This document shows positions 1-9,580 of a DNA stretch of 64,000 nucleotides, piece after piece (positions within the stretch are counted from its first letter, which is position 1; each line of letters starts with the position of its first letter). The notes under the pieces are model-generated. The model was not told the DNA's origin, did no database searches, and saw only the letters and a list, made by a program, of their open reading frames with translations. The DNA comes from Glebionis coronaria. Lineage: Eukaryota; Streptophyta; Magnoliopsida; Asterales; Asteraceae. The position numbers were made by a program, and so were the translations under genes. The stretch is taken from assembly GCA_025667525.1 (NCBI GenBank), contig JANFOE010000053.1:1775001-1839000 (forward strand), written 5' to 3'.

Positions 1-317
1 TAGGAGACTTTCTGTGGGTTGTTTTGACTAAGGACCGTTTTCCAGTTGGTGAATATAATAAATTGTCTGCTAAGAAGATTGGTCCAGTGGAAACTATGGA
101 TAAGATGAACTCAAATGCTTATCGTTTGAAGTTGCCAAGTCATATTGGTTGTTCTGATGTTTTTAATGTGAAGCACTTGTTGCCTTACCATGATGATTCT
201 TCAGATGATGATACAGTTGGGAATTCGAGGGCGAATTTTTCTTATCCAGGGGGGATGATGGAGGCCCAAGTATTGAAGAACGGGCTGACTTGTTTCTGGA
301 GGCCCGAGATCGCGTGA
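1..317 (+). pseudogene. Ty3/gypsy integrase C-terminal end (partial)
   Basis: The frame is open from the window edge to a TGA at 315-317. It reads LTKDRFPVGEYNKL, KIGPVE, NAYRLKLPS and DVFNVKHLLPYH in that order. This is the usual C-terminal block of plant Ty3/gypsy integrases of the chromovirus type, just after the catalytic core, where it binds DNA or chromatin. Only this tail lies in the window, so the autonomy and the 5' LTR of the element cannot be judged. The last 20 or so codons look unlike integrase and may already be LTR or polypurine sequence. It is on the same strand as the peroxidase downstream but unrelated to it. Confidence 0.8.
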
Positions 318-1372
318 CGAAGATGGGTTTAGTAAAATGGGCATTTTAACTTTTGCATCCTAAGTCCGTTTTCAGCCCGTGACCTGTCAAAACGTGCGTA
401 AAAAGGAGACCGACGCCGCTGTAACCATCTGTTAGCTGGTTGCGGATTTTCCAAGGCCCGAAAAGCTTTTTTACTATCAGTTTTTTGTATTTTTATGTTT
501 TTTCACTTTCAGTTGGACTTTGTCATTAGGCTACGGTCCAGCCCGTTGGATTTTTAGGGTTTTTCTTTGTTTGCAGTCATTATTTAATGAATCTGTTGTA
601 ACCCTAGCAAGACAGTTATCAGTTTAATAAAAGTTAAACCACTGGTTGTTGTGTTGTCGTGTTTTACCCTAATTTTCGGTTATTCTTCAGAATCAACGAT
701 TATTAGCAGAATTGTTTCTGGCATTCCTATTGAATCAACAGATCCAATTACTTATCTTTGTTACTTTGTTTTTTAGTCTATATCAGGATGTCGGCAATTT
801 CTAAATGTTCGGTTATTTCCACTGTTTCGGAATTGATTGTCGGATTATTATGACTAGAGTAATTTGATTAAGCTTATGATCCTTCAATAATTAAGTTGTT
901 TATAATGTTAATTTGTTTCGTATGGATTTCCAAACTCAGCATGATTCCAGTGGTCTAGTGATGGTAGATTCTTCACAGCAAGCGTTACTGCATGCAACCG
1001 AGAAGAAACCTGATTAAAAATCTCCATTACAAAAAAGATATTACGCAAACCTGATGAAGGTTCCCTCCTTATCTTTTTCTTCTATCGGTTTTTATGAAAT
1101 TTAACCGTCATTACACCATCCGAAAACATCCGCATCGAAGCGTAGGCATTTCCCCTCGTGTCGTTTAGTTACTTGGATAAGACCTTCGTGTATAATAACC
1201 CTTATAAAATTAGATTCTTTTACAAAAATCCAAATAATAAGTTTCATACTTTCATACAAACCTAACACCTTATTTTAAAAAGATTTTTGAGTTTAATATT
1301 ATCTCTATATTAAAACTATAAAACATAGACTTAGGAAATAACCATGCATGTACATGTAGTAATTGAATTGAC
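318..1372. other. Noncoding: probable 3' LTR remnant, then peroxidase upstream region
   Basis: No gene is visible. The first 400 to 450 bp follow a gypsy integrase and contain an AATAAAA signal near 627, so they are probably the 3' LTR. The 5' LTR is outside the window and the exact ends cannot be fixed. From about 800 to 1370 the DNA becomes AT-rich and is probably the upstream region of the peroxidase gene. Confidence 0.4.
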
Positions 1373-1379
1373 TATAAAG
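1373..1379 (+). promoter_or_regulatory. TATA box of peroxidase copy A
   Basis: TATAAAG stands 63 to 69 bp before the ATG at 1442, a normal distance for a plant gene with a short 5' UTR. It is followed by an A/C-rich leader. Confidence 0.55.
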
Positions 1380-1441
1380 TATAAACCACAAACAACCCCC
1401 AAAAGCACAACAACTCTTCTTAGACATTTAAACAAGTAGCA

Positions 1442-3006
1442 ATGGCTTTTCTTAAAGCTTCATGCCTACCAACTACACTTATTTTTGTATTACTATCATG
1501 CAGTTTAAGAGCTTTTGATGCTCAAACACTACCGCCATTGGTCGACGGGCTGTCTTATACTTTCCACCATTATACTTGTCCTCAACTCGAGTCCATTGTA
1601 AGATCACAGCTTGTGACAGAACTCGCAGCTGATATCGGCCAAGCTGCTGGCTTGCTTCGACTTCACTTCCATGATTGCTTTGTTCGTGTAAGTTTGTGAA
1701 CTTTATTTTTTTTAAGTTCTTGATTTTTGGTAAGCTAGTATGATGTTATCAGGAAGTTTTGACATTTTGGTTAGGCTTCTTGGAGAGGAACTGCATGAAA
1801 TTAATGTTCTGCCTTCCTTTCTTAAAAAAAAACTTGAGTACACAAAAGTTTTATGATTTCCCTTCTCAGCTATTTTCATTCACTTAAAAAAAAACTCGAG
1901 AACATAGTGTAATACCATAACATTTTAGATTAGTCGGGTCATCTAAGCTCACGACCTCTATATCATCACCAACATGATTCAATACACTTGTGATATGTAG
2001 TTCAATTTAATGATGTTTTTTTTTCCTTCGATTATTAACTAGATCGTAACATTGGCAGGGTTGTGATAGTTCGGTGTTACTAAATGGTTCGGCCAGTGGA
2101 CCAGGTGAGCAAAATGCACCGCCGAACTTGACTTTGAGACCACGAGCATTCATAATCATCGAAAATATTCGCAGTCTGGTCCATGCAGCTTGCGGCCAAA
2201 CAGTCTCTTGTTCTGATATCCTTGCCCTTGCTGCTCGTGACGCAGTATTTCTGGTAAAAGCGTGAATCATAGCTTGATCATGTTGCATTTAATTAATTTT
2301 CGGCTAGCTAGTACTCGTATTTGAGGTAACTGCGTCTAATAAGCTACACTAACGATTTATATACGTGTTGATAACGTAGTCGGGCGGCCCTACTTATTTT
2401 GTACCTTTGGGAAGACGAGATGGAGTTGATTTTGCCACACGAGACGAAACGTTAGCCAACCTTCCTCCATTTAACGCAACTGCAGCTAACCTTACAACTG
2501 CCTTCGCCCTAAAAGGATTAGATGTCACGGACCTTGTTGCACTTTCTGGTGCCCATACTATTGGAAGATCCGAGTGTGGATCTTTTGAGCGTCGAATGTT
2601 CCCAACACAAGATCCAACCATGGAACAAACATTTTACAGCAGTCTACTAGCAACATGCCCCGTTTTGAACACCACCAACACCACTATGATGGACATTCGG
2701 TCCCCAAATGTGTTCGACAATAAATATTTCGTTAACCTGGTGGCTCGCCAAGGGCTTTTCACCTCAGACCAAGACTTGTTCACGGATAACACTACTAGTG
2801 GGCTTGTGGAAACTTTTGCTAATAACCAGACATTATTTTTCAAAAGCTTTGTGATTGCAATGATAAAGATGGGACAAATGAACGTTACGACTGGCACACA
2901 AGGGGAAATTCGTGCTGATTGCTCGATTAGAAACTCAAACAATGCTATATCATTATCAGGCATGGAGAGCGTCAATGTCAATAACAGGAAGATTGCATCG
3001 TATTAG
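1442..3006 (+). CDS. Class III secretory peroxidase (peroxidase 12-like), copy A
   Basis: Exons are 1442-1687, 2059-2253 and 2380-3006, joined in phase 0 at GT-AG introns of 371 and 126 bp, giving 355 residues. The product is a haem peroxidase (EC 1.11.1.7) of the secretory pathway, acting in cell wall or vacuole on phenolics with H2O2. Residues 1 to about 28 form a signal peptide. The distal haem site RLHFHDCF carries the catalytic Arg and His and closes exon 1. The proximal haem site VALSGAHTIG is in exon 3. All eight cysteines of the family's four disulfides are present (YTCP, HDCF, GCDSS, AACG, VSCSD, SECG, ATCP, ADCS). The LRPRAF and GGPTYFVPLGRRDG blocks resemble Arabidopsis PER12. The usual third intron is missing, so exons 3 and 4 are fused. 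I see no defect. Its tandem relatives are at 4907-5455 and 57715-60581. Confidence 0.93.
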
Positions 3007-3495
3007 GGGTCATTTGTTATCAATGAATTTCTATGTATTTGAGAGTGAATGTCTATGTTTTCTTGTTACATATGCTGCCTTCTTGTATTCTTTGGTAAGC
3101 AGCGCTTCACGATGGATAGTTTAGCCTATATATATGCACGTCATGAGCGTAAAATAACTGCATTTTACAATATGTTTGAGAGTTAATGATTATTTAAAAA
3201 AATTCCAACTACAACGGTACAACCATTGTAGAGCCGATCGCGAGCTAACAAGAAATTGATACAAAACCAAAGTTATGGTTAAGATAATTTGAGGAATGTA
3301 AACTAAAGGATCACTTGGACTAAACAAAATTTACTACTCATGAGTATGAATATTCTTAAATTTTTTGGAAGAAAATGAATCAAAGAATGAGAATATAAAG
3401 ACTGCTACTTAAAATGGATGAGGTAATAAGAAGTTTGAAGTGAGAAAATATGCACTTAAAAGAGGCGAGGAGTATAGAGTTGGTTGGGCTATGAT

Positions 3496-3678
3496 CATGG
3501 GCGGAGCTAGTAGGGGACTAGTGGATGTTCAGCCACCCCAATCAATGTATTTTGCTTATTATTCATATGAATTAGAAGCTATTTTTCTAGTATGTTTTAC
3601 ATTAAGCCTCTCTAACACTATGAATTTTTGCCTTACGTGTGATTAGTCCCATTAACTAAAATTTCTAGCTCCGCCGTG
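3496..3678. repeat. Short MITE-like inverted-repeat element
   Basis: The segment starts CATGGGCGGAGCTAG and ends CTAGCTCCGCCGTG. The ends are inverted repeats of the GGCGGAGC type common in plant MITEs. It is about 183 bp with no coding capacity. No matching target-site duplication was found, so the exact ends are uncertain. The flanks 3007-3495 and 3679-4407 hold the peroxidase 3' region and AT-rich DNA in which I recognise nothing. Confidence 0.5.
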
Positions 3679-4415
3679 ATATTGTGCTGCTGTTGATGGT
3701 AACTTTGAGTTATACTTTGAGATGCATGTACTCTATTTTATAAACACTCTCTTTTGTATGCTCAGAATTAAGGTTTTATAAAAGACATCCTTCATAAGTG
3801 TTTTGCTTCTACCTAATGGGCAGGTGGATGGTGTGTTAACTGCTTCTTTTTTAGGTAAGGGATGAGTAATTCGTTGAAAAAAATGTTGACAATTGTGCTC
3901 GTTTTACCAACTCTTGTCAACTTTCGACTTCTAGAAGGCGAATTTAGTCGACTTGTTACCCTGTTCGTACTGTCCTAACTTGAATTGGTTCATAGCCCTA
4001 CTACTTCTACCCATGCAGTAGAAACCCAACACAACTAACGTGGTGATTCTCCTCATAAACCTTGGGATTGATCGTGCAAGAATGCATTAAGGAGAATAAG
4101 GAGATTTCGTGCAAGTTTTGAAGGACTACAAGCTTATATAACTGCATGATGAGGTAAGTAATTAACTATACGAACACCTTTTATAAGGGAATACACTATA
4201 TGCAACATTAACAATTTATATACTTAATTTGGTTCATCGAGGTGTGATCATTGAATCCACTGATTGCCCGGTTTGCAAGGATTTTGACGAACTCATACTT
4301 TTTTCGAATGTGATTTGGCGCGAAGTGTCATGAGGCGTATTTGTAGATGGTGTATATCGAGATTGGGTTTCGTTTTCAGATTGGGATAGTTGGTTTTCGT
4401 CTATTCGGTTATCGC

Positions 4416-4898
4416 TAGGGGTGGACACGAGCTGAGCAGAGCCGAGCTAGAGCTCGCCAGACCTTGAGCTCATCAGAGCTCGAGCTCGGCTCGTTTAAGT
4501 TTTACAAAGCTCGAGCTCGGCTCGTTTCGAGCCATATTATTTAGGCTCGGGCTCGGCTCGTGGTATGGTAGAAAAGCTCGGGCCCGGCTCGAGCTCGGCT
4601 CGTTTATACGATTTGGCAACGTAAAAATCAAACTTGGCTCGAGATCGGCTCGTAATATATCTAGATTAGGCTCGTTAATAAGCTTGTTATTAAGCTCGTT
4701 AAGAAGCTCGTATATAAAACATTAGGCTCGTTTAGGTTCGCGAGCCCAAACGATCTTTGTACGTAAAGCTCGGGCTCGAGCTCGTTTAATAAACGTGATG
4801 CAACCTAGGCTCGAGCTCGTTTAGGCTCGGCTCGTTCGAGCTTTTTACCGATCAGATCTCGAGCTTTTCACGAGCAGCTCGGCTCGTTTCCACCCCTA
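4416..4898. mobile_element. hAT-type MITE rich in GCTCG repeats
   Basis: It begins TAGGGGTGGACACGAGC and ends GCTCGTTTCCACCCCTA, a TIR of about 17 bp. The flanking 8-mers GTTATCGC (4408-4415) and GTTATAGT (4899-4906) match at six of eight bases, as expected for an aged hAT target-site duplication. The interior is built from CTCGAGCTCGGCTCGTTTA-like units and codes for nothing. It sits directly before the peroxidase pseudogene. A fragment of the same family is at 62031-62121. Confidence 0.75.
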
Positions 4899-4906
4899 GT
4901 TATAGT

Positions 4907-5455
4907 ATACCTTTGGGAAGACGAGATGGAGTTAGTTTTACGTTTAGAGATGACGCACCGGCTAACCTTCCTCCATTCAATGAAACCGCGGCTAATCTAA
5001 CTGCTTCCTTTGTCGTAGGAGGTTTTGATGTCGATCATAGACGTGGTTGCACTACTGCTCATACTATTGGAATAGCCGATTTTGGCTCTTTAAATCGTCG
5101 AATGTTCCCAACACCCGCGAACACTACTATAACGGACATTCAATCTCCTAATGTGTTCGACAATAAGTACTGTGTTAACATCATGAACCGCGAAGGGCTT
5201 TTCAACTCCGACCAAGAGTGGTTAACGGATAACAGTACTAGCGGTAATGTCATAAACTTTGCCAAAACAAACAATGTGGTGACCGTAATGATAAAGACGC
5301 GACAATTAAACATTTCGATTGGCACACAACAGGAAATTCGGGTAAAAGACTCGAACAATATGTTATCATTCTCGGGAAATGGAAAAACTCAATGCCAGCG
5401 TAAAGCTTTCATCGTATTAATGCCAAAAAGATGTACTACTTTCACTATAAAATAA
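4907..5455 (+). pseudogene. Peroxidase pseudogene, last exon only
   Basis: From PLGRRDGVSF onward this is a relative of the third exon of the intact peroxidase at 1442-3006. Exons 1 and 2, with the distal haem site and signal peptide, are missing; the MITE at 4416-4898 lies just upstream. The proximal region reads GCTTAHTIG instead of LSGAHTIG, keeping the haem-ligand His. About 20 residues are missing between RRMFPT and the TDIQSPNVFDNKY block, and more before MIKTRQ. Three of the conserved cysteines of this part are gone (ADFG for SECG, the missing TCP, VKDS for ADCS). The frame is nevertheless open to TAA at 5453-5455. It cannot make a working peroxidase. Confidence 0.88.
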
Positions 5456-5847
5456 ATTATATTTATTTAATAAAAGTTTTGCTTACTAATACTATTCACA
5501 ATTATTTAAATTATCATTACTTTTTTTTATTAAAATACAATAAATATAAAAATAAGTAAAATAAACCCACAACTTTTACTTACTCTTTTAAATATTAAAA
5601 ATAGAGTTATTAAAAATTTTACATTTTTGCTTACTCTTTTTTAGAAAGAATAGACTTTTAGTGATACTCTCTATTATTTACTATTCTTCTTAAGAGTAGG
5701 ACTTTATAAAAATAACTTTTAGTGACTCTTTTTAGTAGAAATTGATAGAAAATACTTTTAACGCCCCCTTATTGCTTACTCTTATCACATTTAATTTAAT
5801 AAAAATAGTATGAAATTTAGTCTGAGTTTAACATGTTACCCTTACTT
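5456..5847. other. AT-rich intergenic DNA
   Basis: About 80% A+T with recurring phrases such as GCTTACTCTTTT and ACTTTTAGTGA. They may be eroded short repeats, but no gene or bounded element is recognisable. Confidence 0.5.
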
Positions 5848-6233
5848 AAAGGTCTACAGAAAAACCGATTAGACTAACGGAAACCGGTGAAAAACGGTAA
5901 CTGTGACCGGTCAAAACTGGTTTTGACCCTAACCTGCCTGGTTTTTTCATAACCGCCGGTTAGGGACCAGTTTGGAAAACCTGGGCTCCAACCGGCTTTT
6001 GGAACTGGTTTGTAACTAGTTAGGAGTAGGTAAATTAGATTCAAATGTCAAATTTTGAAATTTTGAGTGGGATTGTTTGGTATTAATGGAGGAGCGTTTT
6101 TTTTTTTTACCCAATTGGCTATTGTTTTACTATAAATAACACATTCTTGTATAGGTTTTATACACACAACAATCTTCTTTCAATCTTTCAAGCAAAAAAT
6201 ACTCAAAAATTCAAAACCAAATTCTTCACTAAA

Positions 6234-6564
6234 TGAAAATAAAGCTAGTTCCTCTACTACCGGTGTTGGTTCAACAACCCAAAAACAGCCCAAACCCACA
6301 ATTGTTGCACATGTCAAAGACAACCGTACCGCCGTGGTTCGGCAAGAGTTCAACCTCGCTTTGTTATCAAACAGTTTGATTAACGCTCACTGTAAGGAAT
6401 GATTTGGTTGTTTGAACCCCGGTGTCAAGGTCTCATCTCACGTATTGTTCGACGCTCAAGAAAACTTCGGCATTGGGTCAATTTTTATGAGTCGAGACGA
6501 GAGTATATTTGTCTATAATTCGGATTTAGTTCGACAACAATTTTCCAGGATGGTGATTTAAGAG
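6234..6564 (+). pseudogene. hAT transposase, N-terminal part
   Basis: This is the start of the hAT transposase gene, before the copia insertion. A Ser/Thr/Gln-rich start is followed by a segment ending in VRQQFSRM, which precedes the conserved LxF region. At least two in-frame stops occur (one after HCKE, one just before the target site). Joining 6564 to 30253 keeps the frame, which shows that the copia landed in coding sequence. No intact BED zinc finger is visible. Confidence 0.65.
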
Positions 6565-7068
6565 TGTTGATCCCTTTGATTGGATCTATATTCTGTTAAG
6601 AATTAGTATAGTAGTTTGTAATCAAACTAAAACACTTTGAGGACTCTTACTCAAGCTAAATAAGTTATGCGGAATCTAACTTATAAAACACAGAAGAACA
6701 AAATTACTTTTAACTATTTGATTCTCTTATTAATCGACTTGAATGAGGTACATGAATGTCATCATACCTATGTTCCTTTTATAGAGTAAGGAACCCTAGA
6801 AACCTTAGAATATTCTATAAAGATAACTATATCACAGACGATATATTATCAATATTCTAACTATTAATTATATCACATAAGATATACTATAACTATAACT
6901 ATGACATATCTTATACAAAGATATATTCATTCTAATCAATATAGCAGTACTTACTTTATAAGTAGCAGTACTTACTATGTACCGCGTTAACACTAACGGT
7001 ACTTGAAAGATACTAACAGTACTTAAATTACACTGACGGTACTTGACACTTAACAATAATTCCCAACA
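6565..7068 (-). repeat. 3' LTR of the copia element
   Basis: Matches 29744-30247 over its whole length with roughly 4% substitutions. On the + strand it starts TGTTGATCC and ends TCCCAACA. In element orientation the U3 begins at 7068 and opens with the phased CGGTAC/CAGTAC array. Confidence 0.93.
6945..7045 (-). promoter_or_regulatory. Phased CNGTACTT motif array in the copia U3
   Basis: C(A/G)GTACTT(A/G) occurs at 6945, 6966, 6997, 7017 and 7037, with a GTACCGC at 6979 in the 31-bp gap. Spacing is close to 20 bp, two helical turns. The other LTR carries the same array (about 30124-30225). Position at the start of U3 suggests a repeated protein-binding site in the enhancer. The function is inferred. 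Confidence 0.6.
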
Positions 7069-7078
7069 ATCCTCCCCT
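7069..7078 (-). other. Polypurine tract next to the copia 3' LTR
   Basis: On the minus strand this reads AGGGGAGGAT and abuts the LTR start, the expected site for plus-strand priming. The same AGGGGAGG octamer recurs inside the third ORF at 21509-21516. Confidence 0.8.
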
Positions 7079-7680
7079 AAACAAGAATGATAACTCGTTG
7101 TCTTCTTGTTTCTCTTTGCACTGAATGTATTTAGAATACATTTCTTGAGTCTTCCCTTAGATTGAACTTGGTAATTTGTATTTGTATCCAACAGAATGTA
7201 GCCAAACACTTCAATGTAGATCTTCTTCTGATAAGATAACCTTCAAGTCTCATGAACATCATCTTTGTCTTCAAACTATTCTCTTCTTGTGTCCTGTAAA
7301 CATTCATTTGATTTTGCAGCAACAGTAATTGTCTTCTTTAGTTAAATCTATGAACTCTGAATCATAAACTTATGTCTTGATTTGATGAGACAAAACCTTC
7401 TAAGTATTCTTTCCTTTAATACTTCTTTGCTTGCAACTTCATACCTGAAATAAAACAGTTAACAACAAAAACCAATATGTATTCGCTTCATGATTTTTAG
7501 CAAATCATCAGCTATCAACGGATTTGATTTATTCTTTACCAGTTAGCCGTACCCTCTGGAATAGCCAATACTTTATTCATAAAGAATAAGGTGTACTGAT
7601 AACCCTACAATTTTTGGTAAACTGTCAACCATCAACGGATTTGATAATGTCTTTACCTAGTACCGTTTGTCTAGGACTAG
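7079..7680 (-). repeat. Copia 3' noncoding region with ~115-bp tandem repeats
   Basis: No gene. It is noncoding sequence between the third ORF and the 3' LTR. Two diverged repeat units start near 7495 and 7612 with TTTTT(A/G)G(C/T)AAA and share CAACGGATTTGA, TCTTTACC and a TAGCCA end. A third unit lies beyond the Athila insertion at about 18936-19012. The Athila element therefore landed inside this small tandem array. Confidence 0.65.
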
Positions 7681-8111
7681 CCAACTAATAAGTGTGAAAA
7701 CACTTATCCTTTTACCATTTATTTCCAATAATAACAAGACCAAAACGTGTATTTTATGTCGTAAAAGTCGGAATTATGCGTGGTTTGTGTTTTTATTGTG
7801 TTTTAGGAACAAAATATGAAAAAGGAAGAAAACACGGGCTTTCAAGGGTTTTTATCGAAGAAAACGGGAAAAGACGAAGTCAAAAGATCAAGAGTGCAAA
7901 AAGAACGGAAGTCCAAGACCTATTCTAAAGATTTATCGAAGAACAAGTCTAAAGACGGAAGTTAATGAAGTCGAAGAACTCGAGTCTAAATAAATGAAGA
8001 AATGTTAAGACGAGTTTAATTAATCCCGAGACGACATGAGAAAGACAAGTATTAAAGTCGAGTCGAGAAGAAAAAGAAAGAAGAAAGCACCACACATGCC
8101 TCCCACTTCCC

Positions 8112-8119
8112 TATAAATA
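8112..8119 (+). promoter_or_regulatory. Athila LTR TATA box
   Basis: TATAAATA in a CCCTATAAATACCCTCC context. The same box is in the 3' LTR (17674-17681) and, on the minus strand, in both LTRs of the non-autonomous relative (41371-41378, 47185-47192). Transcription would start some 30 bp downstream. Confidence 0.7.
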
Positions 8120-8201
8120 CCCTCCTGATCACATTAGGAGGGGGGTTAGCTAGTTTTAATTTTTAAGTTTCTTTCTAGTTTTTAGAGAGAGAAAGTATTA
8201 A
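8120..8201 (+). other. Two conserved hairpins at the start of the Athila leader
   Basis: The first is the inverted repeat CCCTCCT...AGGAGGG directly after the TATA box. The second is GAGAGAAAGT...ACTTTCTCTC near 8183. Both recur with changed loops in the non-autonomous element (for example around 41342-41370 and 41268-41300). Conservation of the stems between two diverged elements suggests an RNA-level role such as dimerisation or packaging. That is inference. Confidence 0.5.
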
Positions 8202-8704
8202 ACTTTCTCTCACTAAACTTTTCATCTTTTCCTTTCTTTCAAGCTCTCTTTAATCTTTGTATTTGGATTACATTAATCAATATCAAGTTAAGTTTTTATG
8301 TTCTTTAATCTCATTCTTCATTTCTTTATTTCACTTATTATTAATCCAAAATTTTATGGTTAATCCGAATAGTTCTTGATTCGTATTGATTGTGGAGGTG
8401 ATTCGTGATTAATGAGTAAGTTTTCTTGTTTTACACAAACTCCTTCGTCTAAGCCATAAGCTCGTAATGCTTATTGGCTTATTTCAAGTCTTAGCTTATT
8501 AGTTTTCAGATTTCGCAAGGTTTTAGTCATTTCCTAGTCATTCCATAAAATTTATAATCTTTCATGTTTTGGAAGTGATCGAATCTAAGCTTTTTTTGTG
8601 TTGGTTAACATTCGGACTAGATAGCTTATTGCCTTTGCTTATTGAGTTTTACATTTCCCACGAATTTCGAATTAAACTTGTATGCATCGCAATACTTAGG
8701 TCTT

Positions 8705-9075
8705 CCACATTCCGACAGGTCTCTACACTTTCTGACGGGTGTTTACACATTCCGATAGAATTGGTACTTTGATCGCAATAGCCCATTAAGGCTCTACTTT
8801 GAGATCGGGTTGGTTTTTACCCCTTATTCCGATCTGGGTTGTGATTGCTCATTGCGATCGCACATTCCGACGGGATCAAGGTCTTTGGTTAAGACGAAGT
8901 GCTGCCCATTTTTCGATAGCATCATTCCGATCTAGAAACATTCTGATGGGTACTTTATTGTTGCATTCCGATGGATGCTGAGATTGATTATTCCGATAGC
9001 TAATGTTAGTGATATTCCGATGGTTGCAATTTTGGTGTATTCCGATGGACATTAATTGTTTTATTCCGATTGATT
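8705..9075 (+). repeat. Array of ATTCCGAT-type short repeats in the Athila leader
   Basis: At least twelve near-copies of ATTCCGA(T/C)(A/G)G lie in about 370 bp, unevenly spaced, with related ATTGCGATCG and TTCGATAG forms. All read in the sense direction, between the TATA box and the PBS, so they are transcribed. The array is repeated in the 3' LTR (about 18265-18635) and, in the same sense, in the non-autonomous element (about 40420-40810 and 46235-46630). Confidence 0.75.
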
Positions 9076-9335
9076 AAGTTTTCAAGTTTTCAAGTTTTAC
9101 AAAGTTTTTAAGTTTTAAGTATTTTCATAAATTAACTTTAAGTTTAATTTTGTCAAAGCTTTAAATTTACTCAACGACACTTTAATTACTTGCTTATAGT
9201 TTATAAATTGATAATCAAAACCAAACCATTCTCTTGATTCACCAAAAGACGATTGAGTCGCACTCTTAACCGGTTCTCAATTCGAAAGGATTCGGACGAT
9301 AAGATTATATACCTAGCCAAAAGCAAAGTATTAAA

Positions 9336-9350
9336 TGGCGCCGCTGCCGG
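9336..9350 (+). other. Primer-binding site, tRNA-Asp type
   Basis: TGGCGCCGCTGCCGG begins two bases after the 5' LTR. It resembles the complement of the 3' end of plant tRNA-Asp (TGGCGCCGTTGCCGG), the usual Athila/Tat primer, with one mismatch. The non-autonomous element has the identical site. Confidence 0.82.
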
Positions 9351-9580
9351 CTCTTTTCGTTACGATTAACGGTTTCTAGTGAGAGACGCATTGAATTTTG
9401 GGATCCGTTCTTTGAACGTTATTTTCCTTGCTTTAAAAATTTTCAAAAATCCTAAAAAATATAAAACTCTTCAAAAATACAAAAACATTGAAAAATCATT
9501 AAAAGCAATTCCTTTCAAAAGGTTTTGCACCAAAAAGATTATATAGATATTCTCTGTGTATATTTTTCTTCTGCAGGTGT

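Larger units (their letters stand above)
7686..9333 (+). repeat. 5' LTR of the Athila-like element
   Basis: 1648 bp, matching 17253-18894 (1642 bp). It holds a TATA box at 8112, two hairpins just after it, and an array of ATTCCGAT-type repeats from about 8705 to 9075. Small ORFs inside it recur in the other LTR only because the LTRs are copies. Confidence 0.93.

Noticed and set aside
8569..8772. 67-codon ORF found again, almost unchanged, at 18130-18333
   Set aside because: The conservation is explained by both lying in the two LTRs of one element. Its sequence is generated by the ATTCCGAT array.
8705..9075. Short repeats considered as a CRISPR-like array
   Set aside because: Units are about 10 bp, spacers vary in length, and the context is a plant LTR. 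CRISPR arrays are not found in plant nuclear DNA.
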